From Cloeon dipterum (Eukaryota > Arthropoda > Insecta > Ephemeroptera > Baetidae), in contig NC_088790.1 in assembly GCF_949628265.1 (NCBI RefSeq), positions 24,804,545-24,868,544 on the forward strand: 64,000 bases of DNA, written 5' to 3'. Under the pieces are notes generated by a model. The model was not told the DNA's origin and did no database searches. It saw nothing but the letters and a program-made list of their open reading frames with translations. Below, one piece after another: positions 12,180 through 24,969 of the stretch; the stretch's first letter is position 1; each line of letters opens with the position of its first letter. The translations under genes and the position numbers were made by a program.

Positions 12180-15160
12180 ATGAGGTGAGCTATAATTTTA
12201 ACTAAAATAATATCTTTTTATTCAACTAACCTCATATGAAAGCGCTGGAGACCGGATTTTGGCTGGAATTCCTTGGAACCGGAGCATCAACGAGGAATCG
12301 TTTACTTTGGACTTGAAGGAATCCGCTATTTTAAAAAATCAAACCAACAATGTGGAAGAAATCGGCAGGAAATATTTCTTCTTTAATTCTACGTTTCCTT
12401 TCTACATTCCTCCGGAGTAGGTGTCTAACGATTTAAATCCAAATTTAATTATCATATTTATAATTTAGGTTCCATGCCATGGATGCTAGAACCATGAGGG
12501 AAACGTGCCCAAATGGGCAATACTGGGCAGTTGCGTCCCTTTTTTTACAATACAATAACAATCCCAACACACTTTCTGCGTGGGAGCAATTCGGAACTCA
12601 AGACAGCTCATCGAATTCTGAGGAAAAAGGCAGGCCAAGCATTTCCACCGAAATGCTCAATGAAATTTTTCCGGTAAGAATATACAGAAAATCGATCTAA
12701 AATTGCAATTAATGTTATTTTTTGACACTGCTAAACAAAAGTAACAATTTTAATGTTGCCAAGAGTTTGTTTAATTAAAAAAAATTCAAATTCCAGTCTT
12801 CGATTCCGCAATGCAAGGATGCAGCCAAATTCCTTCTGGATTTTTCTGTTCTCGTGCAGCTTCCTTTCAATCCATTCCTGTTGCACCAGTGGCTTGTAGC
12901 AGCATACTACGAAGCCCTACGATGCGAGACGCAAATGATTGAATTTCTCTATTTCCCATTCGTGCAATCAAAGCAAGAAGCGTTAAAGAATACTCTGCAT
13001 AAACTGGACAAATATTTGACCCGGGGATTTGATTGGCTTCAAAGTGTAGTCAAGAGGCCATTCAAGATTGTAGACAAGGATGTCGATGAACTAGATGTGA
13101 TCGTTACAGAAATCAAAAAATTTCTCAATATTTGGCTCACTTTACCTGATGGCTATCCAAATCGCTACGAATTTAAGCCTGCAGGTACGTTGACGACGAC
13201 GGAATATTTGGGGCCGATCTTGAAAGGGAGGAATTTCGTGTGCAACTTGTTATGGTGGACAATTCCTGAGGAGAGAATACATTTTTTTGGTCACTCGCAA
13301 GATGATGAAGAGAAGAATTTGCATTTAGATCTTTCAGACGAAACAGCCAATGATTTTTTTATTATTCATCTACTTAGACGTTTTACCAACCACTTCCCGG
13401 AAGTTAACACAAACGAATTGCTGTCAAGAGATATAAATTGGAAAAAATACGCCCGGAAATATGAATTTTGGACAGGTATTTTTTTTGTTCCTTATAATAA
13501 TGGAAAAATTAAAAAATAATGATAATTTATAGACAAGGTGAAGTCGCTGAAACTGCAGAAGAAAGACCGGGGAATCTTGGGAAACATTTTCTTCCTGCAG
13601 GCCAAACGTGAATTGAAACTGTCACTGTTGAAGCTTCTCCAAGAAACCGTCGAACTGATGAAGATAAACATGGCGGATGCCAACATTATATTAATTTTTG
13701 AGCACGAATTAGACGATGTTTTTGGTTACGAGCCGCCTGTTGACGAATCCAAGACAGCTAAGGATCCTTTAAAATATTCAGGAGCTACAAAGACTCTTTC
13801 CTTCAAAGAAATTGCGGATAAATTGAAAGACTCGGTCTTGAAATTAGCGCCTGAGGCCCCAAAGAGAATGGTAGTAAAAACAATATCAGCCCAGTACAAA
13901 TTTGGGATGTTCGAGAATGAGGATGACGTCGGGAGAGACTGGCGGATGGGCTATTTGCTTTCGTGTTTTGCCGCCTCGATTCTCGACCTGATGGCAATCC
14001 CGGATGTGGAGGAGAAGGCCAAGGATTGGTACAACAAGTTCGTCCAAATGATCTTCCTCGAGTACAGTTCAACCGGATTTGTAAAATTAGACGACTCAAC
14101 TACTCATGCAGGAATTGACGAGTGCTCAGCCCTGTTTGTGCTTTACTATAAGCAGCAGCCAGATTTGCTTGTGAGTTATTTTAAAATCATCGAAAACGCT
14201 TTCTACGCTGAGTTGGAAAGTGTTAATCTCGATTTTGTTTCGCAATTTAAAAAATACCACATGTTTGGCGTTTTGTACGAAGTCCTGGAGTTCGCCGGAA
14301 AAAAAACTGACTTGACAAGCGTATTTTCCATCCCTTGGATGTTGCAGCTTTTGGATTTCTTCAGAAAAATGGAAAAAACTCTACGCTCCTGCGCAACGGG
14401 CAAATCAATTTTGAAAGACCCTTTCAGCTCTACAGTCACTGATCATCATATGTTTCAGCTAACCAGACTCATGTGGGTGGTTAGCGCAAATCCAAATCCC
14501 TTTAATTCCAGTGTCTCGGACCCTGTGGAACTTTTAATTGCATTCTTAAACCCTTTTAATAATTGTTTCCTATCAAACAGCTTCGGCACCTTTATTCCAC
14601 AGACCAATATGACCACCAAACAAATTCTGCGGATCGCTTTTGATCTAGCTCTTAAAAATAATGATCGAAATGTCGAATGGAACCAATTTTTGACGCCAAC
14701 CTACAGTCCCCTCGACATCGCCTTCCACAGCTTCCTGACCAAAGCGAACGATGGTCAAATGTGGGCCCTGAGAGAGTTTGCTTCGGCCTATTTCGAAAAA
14801 GACTCGACCGTTCCCTACGATTTCGCCTTAAAAAAAGCATCTATGTGCTTCACTCATGCCCTCGCTCTGGTTGGACGGGACAAAAAAGTGAATTTTGGGA
14901 ATTTAGTCTGTCCACGGTGGTCCTTTCCAATCAAGATGTGCGGTCAGTGTGGATCGGTGATTCCTAAAAACAGGACTAAAGAATTCCTCGATCCTATTCC
15001 GTGCGACGAGTGCACTAAAGGCCTGCACCGCAAACTTCCAGACGTGAATGTCTTCTGCTCCTATGTGTGCAGAAAAAAAGCAGTTAGTGCACACGCTGAA
15101 GATCATCGAGTTTTTGCAAAATATAAAAGCACGAATAGGTTTTCTGTTTCATTGGAGTAA
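12180..15160 (+). CDS. Tandem family copy 2: most diverged paralogue, last intron absent
   Basis: Five coding exons: 12180-12184, 12243-12416, 12469-12673, 12797-13475, 13533-15160; 896 residues in frame. Exons 2 and 3, and the intron between them, are almost identical to copy 1, while exon 4 onwards is strongly diverged. This looks like a conversion tract. The intron that separates the last two exons in copies 1, 3 and 4 is absent; the frame runs straight through, and about 19 residues around the junction are missing or replaced. The Cys/His cluster is intact (C-x2-C-x17-C-x2-C-x14-C-x3-C-x7-H-x3-H). Poly(A) signal at 15215-15220. Same unknown function as its neighbours. Confidence 0.87.
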
Positions 15161-15514
15161 GTTTTGAACAAAATAGCAGTGGAATTAATTTTTTATTCTA
15201 CTCATATCGAAACTAATAAATATATTTGGAAACTTATAATAACTGATTTCTCATCGATTAACTTTTAATAAAATTTATACACTAGTCAATATGTCAATCT
15301 TTTGTTTCCTTTTGTGAACGCCACCAATACGATTAAATTAATTTTGTTTAAATGTTTCGAGTCACGAATATCACTTCGGACGAAGCTATTCAGTTTCGAA
15401 AAATCAGTACTTTTTAAAAAACCTACCCGTAGATCTCACATTAACCGATTAATTTTATAAAATATTCAAGAAAATTATAGGCAGTATTTTCCTCATTGAA
15501 ATGGAATATATATT

Positions 15515-15735
15515 TTTATCAGAAAGTTTAACAAAACCTGTATCTCATCGTATTAAAGAATTCCAAGAATTTATCAAATGCAGTAGCAAAAAAATATAGC
15601 TTAAAACGATATGCAACCTGCTCTGAAATAATGTTGGATGGAAAAAATTCCCCATTCTGCAAGGCGGATGTGAATACATTAATTATTGTCGGTAAATAAT
15701 ATGTAATTTTTGGCGGAAATTTTTACAGACAATGA
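15515..15735. repeat. Inter-gene spacer, copy 2
   Basis: A second occurrence of the spacer block that follows copy 1 (TATCAGAAAGTTTAACAAAA, GATATGCAACCTGCTCTGAA, TTCTGCAAGGCGGATGTGAA). It stops abruptly where the duplicated EF-hand 3' UTR begins. Confidence 0.65.
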
Positions 15736-16034
15736 GTCCGCTGACCAACAATCGAGCTAACCAACAACAATAAAAAGAATTCTCTCAGGGGGGTCGAGGG
15801 GACGCGCGCCGGGCCGGCTGAGGAAGCGTCCGATCCCTGCGCGGATTTGTCGCTTCGTCCGACGCGCGCCCCCTTTCGCAGCCTGTGACGCAATAAACCG
15901 TCTCTCCAACCCCCCTTCACCCCCCAACCACCTCTCGATGTCTTGTCCGAAAAACGGAATATTTCTTCCTCTCAAAACAAGTGCAATTTCCTGATTTTCT
16001 GCGTCTCTCCATCCTCAGTCTGTGTCTCCGCATG
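15736..16034 (+). pseudogene. Duplicated 3' UTR of the EF-hand gene, without its coding exon
   Basis: About 300 bp match 7079-7378 with only a handful of substitutions, including both internal AATAAA signals and the CCTCGATGTC... region before CATGTTC. The coding exon is not present; the copy starts 30 bases after the stop codon of the source. It was carried along when the family block was duplicated, and it could act as an orphan polyadenylation site between copies 2 and 3. Confidence 0.9.
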
Positions 16035-16425
16035 TTCATTGCACTCCCAACCAAAAATTAAGAATTTATTTAACTCTGTACGTGAAATCTCTTGGTAGAA
16101 TTTTTGATTTTTTTGTATTTATGGTTTGAAATAATTAACATAACCGCTGGGAATTTTTATGACAAAAATTAAATTAAATTGAAACTTGTTCTTATATTGT
16201 ACAAAAAATCAAACAGATAAAAAGAATGAATTTTTAAAATCACTACACAGAAAGAGGAAAATTTGTGAATATTTTTCTTTGACAGCCTGGAGAATAATTC
16301 GAATTGTTGGCATTCAAGTCATTGCCAGTAGCAAATTCTCGATATTCCAGAAGGTGTAGAGAAGGCTAAATACATATTTGGTTATGCTTCTGTCTGTCTT
16401 GAAATAATCTTCAATCAGCTTGAAT

Positions 16426-19400
16426 ATGAGGTGAGCTATTATTTAGACTTTAAAAACCTCTTTTTAACCTTTAAACTTCCACTTCAACTAACCTCGAAGT
16501 GAAAGCGATAAAGACCGGATTTTGGCTGGAATTCCTTGGAATCGGAGCTTCCAAGAGCAATATTTTGAATTGGACCTGATGGATTCTGCTATTTTCATAA
16601 ATGAAACCAGAAACATAGGAGAGATCAGTCGGAAATTTTTCCTCTTCAACTCAACGTTTCCATTCTATATTCCTCCGGCGTAAGTGATAATTTTATGAAA
16701 TTTATTTTTAAAAATTCGCATTTAATTTAGGTTCCATGCCATGGATGCTAGAGCAATGAGGAAAACGTGCCCAAACGGACAATACTGGGCAGTTGCGTCC
16801 CTTTTTTTGCTCTACAACAATCCCCACACACTTTTTGCGTGGGAGAAATTCGGAACTCAAGGCAGCGCATCGAATTTAGAGGAAAAATGCATGCCAAGCA
16901 TTTCCACCGAAATGCTGCAAGAAGTTTTTCCGGTAAGAGAAAATCAAGCTAAAATTGCAATTAATGTGATTTTTCAACTTTGAAATATAATTTAAAGTGT
17001 ATTTGTTTTGGCGTAAGAATTAATAACGCAATTTTCATCGTAAACCTGCTCATAAAAAATTCAGGCATGAAAAAGAAAATTAATAAAAATTCGACTCTAT
17101 TTCAGGACTCCATTCCACAATGCGAAAGTGCAGCGCACTTTTTCTTGGATTTTTCTCTTCTCGTGCAGCTTCCTTTCAAGCCAGCCCTGTTGCACCAGTG
17201 GCTTGTAGCAGTTTACCACGATGTCCTGCAAATTCAGACGGAAGTGATCGAGTTTTACTTTATCAAATTTCCTCTTGAAGAAAAAACATCTGTGGAAGCA
17301 TTGTTCCAAGAGCTCTATTCTCTTCAAGATTGGTTGGAAAAAGGGTTCACCTGGCTTAAAAAAAGATTGAATGGCAAGATGGAACTTGGACATGAAGATG
17401 TCGATGAACTCAACGAGGTCATCAAAAAAATCACCAAATTTTTCAAGCTCTGGTATGATTTACGTTGGTCCGGAAAGATGAAAAAATTGAAGATCGATAC
17501 CGTTATCGATGACACATCAATTAAAATGAAACCGAACGAGAATTATTCGGGGCTGATTTTGAACAACAGGAACTTTGTGTACAACTTACTGTGGTGGAAA
17601 ATGCCTGAGGAGGAGAGAGATTTTTTCGGTTATTCGCTAATTGCTTCCGGAAAACAGGACATTGAGGCCTATTTTCCTTTCACGGCCGACGATAATTCTA
17701 TTGAAAAACTGCTGAAAAGCATTTCCAAAAAATTGATTCTAGATGAAGACGAAATGCAATCTTTGAGATGCAACACGGAATGGAAAGAAAGGGCAAAGAA
17801 GTATGATCACCGGAAAGGTATTAAATTTATTGCAATGATTTTTAAAACATTTTAGAATTAAAGATTGAACTTTCAGAAGTGGCAAAACTACTGAGAATTC
17901 AAGAGAAGGACCGAGGGATACTGGGAGACATTTTCTTCGCGACGGCCAAACACGATATGAAATTGGCTTGGCTGGAACTTGTGGAAACAACAGTCAAGCT
18001 GACAGAGAAAGAAATGGATCTGAAAACTAGATTTGATCTGCAGGAAGAAATGTGTGATGCTTTGGGCCCTGAACCTTTTGACGATAAATCTGAACTGCCC
18101 ACAGGAAAACCATTGAGATATTCAGATTTTGCTGAACCTCTTAATTTGATTGATATTTTGCGTGAATTGCGCCAATCAATTGGAGAACCAAATCGATCAC
18201 CCCCAGAAGTGTTCGAAGATCCTCTTGAGTGCATGGGAAAGCACTTCCAGGTCGCTAATTTTATTTTTTAGAGACAATATTAATGGTCTCGTCGGTTTAA
18301 AGGTTGTAAACAGTTGACATTCACCGAGAAAACCTATTGAAACCTTTTGCAACAATGAAATCTATAATACAATCATTAAAAATGTGATTTTGGCGATACT
18401 TTAGAGATGGGCAAAACCATCTAATATTAAAATTACAATATCTTTTTATTAAAATTATAAGTTTAAGGAGAAAATAAAATATTAAATCAATCTTGCATAT
18501 ACCAATTTCAGGAAAGAATACAAAAGCTGGTAATAGACACAATATCAGCCCAGTACAAATTTGGAAAGTTCGAGAAGGAGAAGGACGTTGGGAGAGATTG
18601 GCAGATGGGCTACTTGCTGTCGTGTTTCGTCGCCTCTTTCCTTGACCTGAAGGAAAATCCAGAGGTGAGGAGGAAGGTGAAGAGATGGTACATGCTGTTC
18701 ATTCACGAGCTCATTGCCGAGTACGAGGCCTCCAGATTCCAAGAATTAAATGACGTCGCTGTTAAGGAGGGGATGGACGGAAGCTCGGCCCTATATGTCC
18801 TTTACCATATGAAGGAGCCAGCTTTGCTTTCGAGTTATTTTCAAACCATCGAAAGGGCTTTCCTCGCAGAAATGAAAGGCGGCTATGATGTCCTGCAGCA
18901 TTTAAAAAAATACCACATGTTTGGCGTTTTGTACGAAGTCCTGGAGTTCGCCGGAGAAAAAACCGACTTGTTAAGCGAACCTTCCATCCTTTGGATGTGG
19001 CAGCTTTTGGATTTCTTCAGAAAAATGGAAAAGGCGCTACGCTCCTGCGCAACGGACAAATCAATTTTAAAAGATCCTTTCAGTTCTAAAGTCACTGATG
19101 ATCATATGTTTCAGCTAACCAGACTGATGTGGGTGGTTAGCGCAAATTCAAATGATTTTAAAACCAGTTTATCAAATGTCTCGAATACTGTGGAACTTGT
19201 GAATTTAATTTTAAACCCTAACAGTGATCCTCATTGCATATCAGAAGGCTTACGTACCTTAATTTTAGAGCAGAAAATTCTCAATAACCAATTTCTGTTG
19301 ATCGCTTTCGATCTAGCTCTAAAGAATAATGATCGAAATGTCGAATGGTGCCAAATTTTTAAGCCAACCTTCAGTCCCTTCGACATCGCCTTCCACAGCT

Positions 19401-19810
19401 TCCTGACCAAAGCGAACGATGGTCAAATGTGGGCCCTGAGAGAGTTTGCTTCGGCCTTCTTTAAAGATGACTCAACCGTGTCCTACAAGTTCGCCTCAAA
19501 CAAAGCACGCGTGTGCTACAGTCATGCCCTCAGTTTGATTGGAGAGGACGGAAGAGTGGATTTAGGGAAATTAGATTCTCCAAGGTGGTTCTTTCCAATC
19601 AGGATGTGCGGTCAGTGTGGATTGGTAAAACCTCAGGGTAAGACATTCCTGCTGCCATTTCCTTGCCACGAGTGCCTTAATGGCAAGCACCGCAAACATC
19701 CAGACGTGATGGTCTTCTGCTCCGATGAGTGCAGAGGAACCGCATTTACTTCACACGTCAAAGATCATCGAGCTTTTGCAAAATATAAAAGCATGAAAAT
19801 GTTTACTTAA
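16426..19810 (+). CDS. Tandem family copy 3
   Basis: Six coding exons: 16426-16430, 16506-16679, 16731-16932, 17106-17817, 17877-18250, 18512-19810; 921 residues in frame. Exons 4 and 5 are very close to copy 1. Exon 2 is a different version from the one shared by copies 1, 2 and 4 (after the common stretch RILAGIPWNRS it reads FQEQYFELDLMDSAIFINE). Its donor is the better consensus GTAAGT, where the others have GTAGGT. The C-terminal Cys/His cluster is intact, with x15 between the first two pairs. An ATTAAA-type rather than AATAAA signal lies about 40 bases after the stop. Function unknown. Confidence 0.88.
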
Positions 19811-20184
19811 ACTGTAAAACAATGATCTTATCCATTTTAACCAGATAAAATTAAAAAACTGACCAAATATATATGCATGCTATAAATTTGAATTTTTATT
19901 TCGAGTCCTCACCAAAAACGCAAAATTAAATTACTGCATGGCTTTGCAAATAATTTTGTTTTTAAATAACAAGTATATATATGTTTCTTATTTGTAACTA
20001 TAACAAATAATAACATAAAAAAGCAACAGTCACGAAGACGAGGTGGATTATGGAAGGTTTGCAATTTCATTAAGACCTGGCATTTCCGGAACAAATTAAA
20101 ACAATTACAATAAATTGAATAGCCTAGTATCGTTTGATGACATACATTTATTTTGTTAAAAATCTAATTACTAACGGAATGTAT

Positions 20185-20749
20185 CTTCTATCAGAGAGTT
20201 TAGCACAACCTGTATCCCAATACAATAAGAATTACCAATAGTTAATCAAACAATCGCTAAAAAAGAGAAAAGAGAAAGGAGAGGTATGCAACCTGTTCTG
20301 AAAAAATGCTCGGCGGAACAGTTTCTTCCATTCTGCAAGGCGGATGTGAAAACATTAATTCATTGCACTCTCAACCAAATATTAAGAATTTTTTTAACTC
20401 TGTACGTGATGACTTCGAATTTCTTGGTACTTTTGGTTTGAAATAAACAACAAAACCGCTGGAAATCGGGAATTTTTATGACAAAAATTTAATTAAATTG
20501 AAACTTGTTATTATGGTAGTAAATTTCGAACAGATAAAAAGAACGAATTTTTGTAATTTATAAAATGGTTAGACAAAAAGAGGAATACTATAGTGAATAT
20601 TTTTCTTTAACAGCCTGGAGAATAATTCGAATTGTTGGCATTCAAATCATTGCCAGCAGCAAATTCTCGATATTCCAGAAGGCGTAGAGAAGGCTAAATA
20701 TTTGATAAGCCTTCTGTCTGTCTTGAAATAATCTTCAATCAGCTTGAAT
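20185..20749. repeat. Inter-gene spacer, copy 3, fused to the copy 4 5' flank
   Basis: The spacer block (ATCAGAGAGTTTAGCACAAC) runs to about 20355. It then joins ATTCATTGCACTCTCAACC, which matches the sequence just after the duplicated 3' UTR at 16036. So copy 4 has the same flank, but the roughly 300-bp 3' UTR segment is deleted. The normal 5' flank of the family follows from about 20610. Confidence 0.6.
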
Positions 20750-23700
20750 ATGAGGTGAGCTATAATTTAGACTTTAAAAACCTCTTTTTATTCAACTAAC
20801 CTCGAAATGAAAGCGTTAAAGGTCGGATTTTGGCTGGAATTCCTTGGAACCGGAGCATCAACGAGAAATCGTTTACTTTGGACTTGAAGGAATCCGCTAT
20901 TTTAAAAAATCAAACCAACAATGTGGAAGAAATTAGCAGGAAATATTTCCTCTTTAATTCTACGTTTCCTTTCTACATTCCACCGGGGTAGGTGTCCAAC
21001 GATTTAAATCCAAATTTAACTATCATTTATAATTTAGGTTCCATGCCATGGATGCTAGAGCAATGAGGAAAGCGTGCCCAAACGGACAATACTGGGCCTT
21101 TGCGTCCCTTTTTTTGCTCTACAATAATCCCCACACACTTTTTGCGTGGGAGAAATTCGGAACTCAAGACAGCGCATCGAATTTTGAGGAAAAATGCAAG
21201 CCAAATATTTCTACCGAAATGCTGCAAGAAGTTTTTCCGGTAAGAGAAAATCGAGCAGAAATTGCAACTAATGTGATTTTTCAAATTTGAAAAATAATTT
21301 AAAGTGTATTTGTTTTGGCGTAAGAATTACTAACGCAATTTTCATCATAAACCTGCCAATAAAAAATTCAGGCATGAAAAAGAAAATTAATAAAAATTCA
21401 ACTTTATTTCAGGATTCCATTCCACAATGCGAGAGTGCAGCGCACTTCCTCTTGGATTTTTCCCTTCTCGTGCAGCTTCCCTTCAAGCCAGTCCTGTTGC
21501 ACCAGTGGCTTGTAGCCGTTTACCACGATGTCCTGCAAATTCAGACGGAAGTGATTAAATTTTACTTTATCAAATTTCCTCTTAAAGAAAAAACATCTGT
21601 GGAAGCATTGTTCCAAGAGCTCTATTCTCTTCAAGATTGGCTGGAAAAAGGTTTCACCTGGCTTAAAAAAAGATTGAATGGCAAGATGGAACTTGGACAT
21701 GAAGATGTCGATGAACTCAACGAGGTCATCAAAAAAATCACCAAATTTTTCAAGCTCTGGTTTGATTTGCGTAGGCCCAAAAACATGAAAATATTGAAGA
21801 TCGATACCGCTATCGATGACACATCAATTAAAATGAAACCGAACGAGAATTATTCGGGGCTGATTTTGAACAACAGGAACTTTGTGTACAACTTTCTGTG
21901 GTGGAAAATGCCTGAGGAGGAAAGAGATTTTTTCGGCTATTCGCTAATTGCTTCCGAAAAACGAGACATTGAGGATTATTTTCCTTTCACGGCCAATGAT
22001 CATTCTATTGAAAAACTGCTGAAAAGCATTTCCAAAAAATTGATTCTAGATGAAGACGAAATGCAATCTTTGAGATGCAACAAGGAATGGAAAGAAAGGG
22101 CTATGAAGTATGATCACCGGAAAAGTAATAAATATTGCAATGATTTTTAAAACATTTTAGAATTAAAGATTGAACTTTCAGAAGTGGCAAAACTACTGAG
22201 AATTCAAGAGAAGGACCGAGGGATACTGGGAGACATTTTCTTCGCGATGGCAAAACACGATATGAAATTGGCTTGGCTGCAACTTGTAGAAATAGCAGTC
22301 AACCTGACAGAGAAAGAAAAAGATCTGCAAACTAGATTTGATCTGCAGGAAGAAATGTGTGATTCTTTGGGCCCTGAACCTTTTGACGATCAATCTGAAT
22401 TGTCCATAGGAAAACCATTGAGATATTCAGATTTCGCCGAACCTCTTAATTTGATTGATATTTTGCGTGAATTGCGCCAATCAATTGGAGAACCAAATCG
22501 ATCACCCCCTGAAGTGTTCGAAGATCCTCTTGAGTGCATGGGAAAGCACTTCCAGGTCGCTAATTTTATTTTTAATTTTTGATAAAGACGAAAAATTATA
22601 ATGAGAAAATATTTTTTTCGATTTGATATGATTTCAGTCCCTCATCTCGACCCCTGTAATTCTTAACATAGAAAAAGTCGGATTAATATTTATCTTGAAA
22701 CTTTCACTTATTTTATTTAAAGCAAAATTATTTGACATTTTTGAGACCTCTTCAGATAAATGTTTTTCTATAATATTGAACGATTCTGGCATTTAAAAAA
22801 TACATTGAAAGATGGGCAAAACCGTATAATATTAAAATTACATATAATTTCTGTCCAAAATTACAATCCCTTTATATCAATATTATAAATTTAAGGAGAA
22901 AATCAATTTTGCATATACCAATTTCAGGAAAGAATACAAAAGCTGGTAATAGACACAATATCAGCCCAGTACAAATTTGGAAAGTTCGAGAAGGAGAAGG
23001 ACGTTGGGAGAGATTGGCAGATGGGCTACTTGCTGTCGTGTTTCGTCGCCTCTTTCCTTGACCTGAAGGAAAATCCAGAGGTGAGGAGGAAGGTGAAGAG
23101 ATGGTACATGCTGTTCATTCACGAGCTCATTGCCGAGTACGAGGCCTCCAGATTCCAAGAATTAAATGACGTCGCTGTTATTAAGGACGGGATGGACGGG
23201 TGCTCGGCCATGTATGTCCTTTACCATATGAAGGAGCCAGCTTTTCTTTCGAGTTATTTTCAAACCATCGAAAGGGCTTTCCTCGCAGAAATGGAAGGCG
23301 GTTTTGATGTCCTGCAGCATTTTAAAAAATACCACATGTTTGGTGTTTTGTACGAAGTCCTGGAGATCTCATCCCGAAAAACTGACTTGTCAAGCGAAAT
23401 TTCCATCCCTTGGATGTTGCATCTTTTGGATTTCTTCAGAAAAATGGAAAAGGCGCTACGCTCCTGCGCAACGGACAAATCTATTTTAAAAGACCCTTTC
23501 AATTCTGCAGTCACTGATGATCATATGTTTCAGCTTACCAGACTCATGTGGGTGGTTAGCGCAAATCCAAATGATTATAAATCCAGCTTCTCGCACCCTG
23601 TGGAGCTTTTAAATTCAGTTTTAAACCCAATCAATAATACTTACATATCAAACTGCTTACGTAAGTTAACTGCAGAGGCAAAAATTACCATCAAGCAAAT

Positions 23701-24214
23701 TCTGCGGATCACTTTCGATCTAGCTCTAAAGAATAATGATCGAAATGTCGAATGGTGCCAAATTTTTACGCCAACCTTCAGTCCCTTCGACATCGCCTTC
23801 CACAGCTTCCTGACTAAAGCAAACGATGGTCAAATGTGGGCCCTGAGAGAGTTTGCTTCGGCCTACTTTCAAGATGACTCAACCGTATTCTACGATTTTG
23901 CCCTAACAGAAGTAACGATGTTCTACTTGAAAACCCTCGATTTGATTGAGGACGGAAGAGTGGATTTTGAGAAATTAGATTCTCCAAGGTGGTTCTTTCC
24001 AATCAGGATGTGCGGTCTTTGTGGATTGGTAAAACCTCAGGAGGGTGAAACATTTCTGCAGCCATTTCCTTGCCACGAGTGCCTTAATGGCATGCACCGC
24101 AAACATCCAGACGTGATGGTCTTCTGCTCCGATGAGTGCAGAGGAACCTCATTTACTTCACACATCAAAGATCATCGAGCTTTTGTACAGTTTAAAAGCA
24201 AAAAATTGGCTTGA
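20750..24214 (+). CDS. Tandem family copy 4: mosaic paralogue
   Basis: Six coding exons: 20750-20754, 20814-20987, 21038-21239, 21413-22124, 22182-22555, 22928-24214; 917 residues in frame. The last exon is a patchwork. Its first 250 bp follow copy 3, the next 330 bp (to about 23500) follow copy 1, about 23560-23720 follows copy 2 (NPVELL-type segment and IKQILRI), and the C-terminal part returns to copy 1. At the exon 4 donor the sequence is AAA A/GTAATA, which changes a Glu at the junction to Lys. The Cys/His cluster is intact. Poly(A) signal at 24263-24268. Function unknown. Confidence 0.87.
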
Positions 24215-24269
24215 GTTTGCTTAAATTTTAACACAATGATCTTACCCTTTAAACCAGATGTAAATAAAA

Positions 24270-24822
24270 TCTTACCACAAATATAAACGCTATAAATTTC
24301 CTTTTTTAATTTCGAATCCGTACCAAAAAATTAAATTTCCGCATAGCACGTAAACAACATAATTCACAAATTGCTTCAACGAATTAAAAAAATTTGAGCT
24401 AGAGGGCCGTTTTTTGTCTGTTTTTGGTGCTAGCAGTGGGGTCAGTTTTTGTTTAAATGTTTGGAGCCACGAATATCACCTAATACGAAGCTATTCAATA
24501 TCGAAAAATCATATCTTTTTCATAGATCACAGGAGTTGGGAGGGTAGGAACCTACCGTGAATAATTTTGGAGCATCAAGATATATAACCCGGTCTTCCCC
24601 AAAATTATTTCATGGCACTGTGAAAAATAAAATGACGATTGATGATTTTTAATAATAAACATTATATATTTGAATCAATACGAAGTGTGATCGCAAGTGT
24701 ATGTGACAATTCAAGATAATGATTTACAAGAAAAACCTAAAGAGAACCATAGCACTATAATAAAACTGATACCTCAACAACTTGTCACAACAAGAACCAA
24801 ATACAACGCAGGTGCCTCGCAG
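24270..24822. other. Non-coding gap between convergent genes
   Basis: It lies between the 3' end of the tandem family (+) and the 3' end of Sec24 (-). No exon was seen. A plus-strand open frame at 24697-25083 runs into the antisense of the last Sec24 exon and is not credible. Confidence 0.5.
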
Positions 24823-24828
24823 TTTATT
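24823..24828 (-). terminator. Sec24 poly(A) signal
   Basis: AATAAA on the minus strand, about 145 bases downstream of the Sec24 stop codon. Confidence 0.55.
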
Positions 24829-24969
24829 TCTCTTGATGGCTCGTCGAAACCTCTCATTTATTATTATTTTTTTATTAAACTCTCTCATTCATTCACTCGC
24901 ATAGCGATCAAAACGCTGAAGAGGAGCAGCAGCTCGAATAAGTGTTCATATCACAAGGGCACTCGAGTT

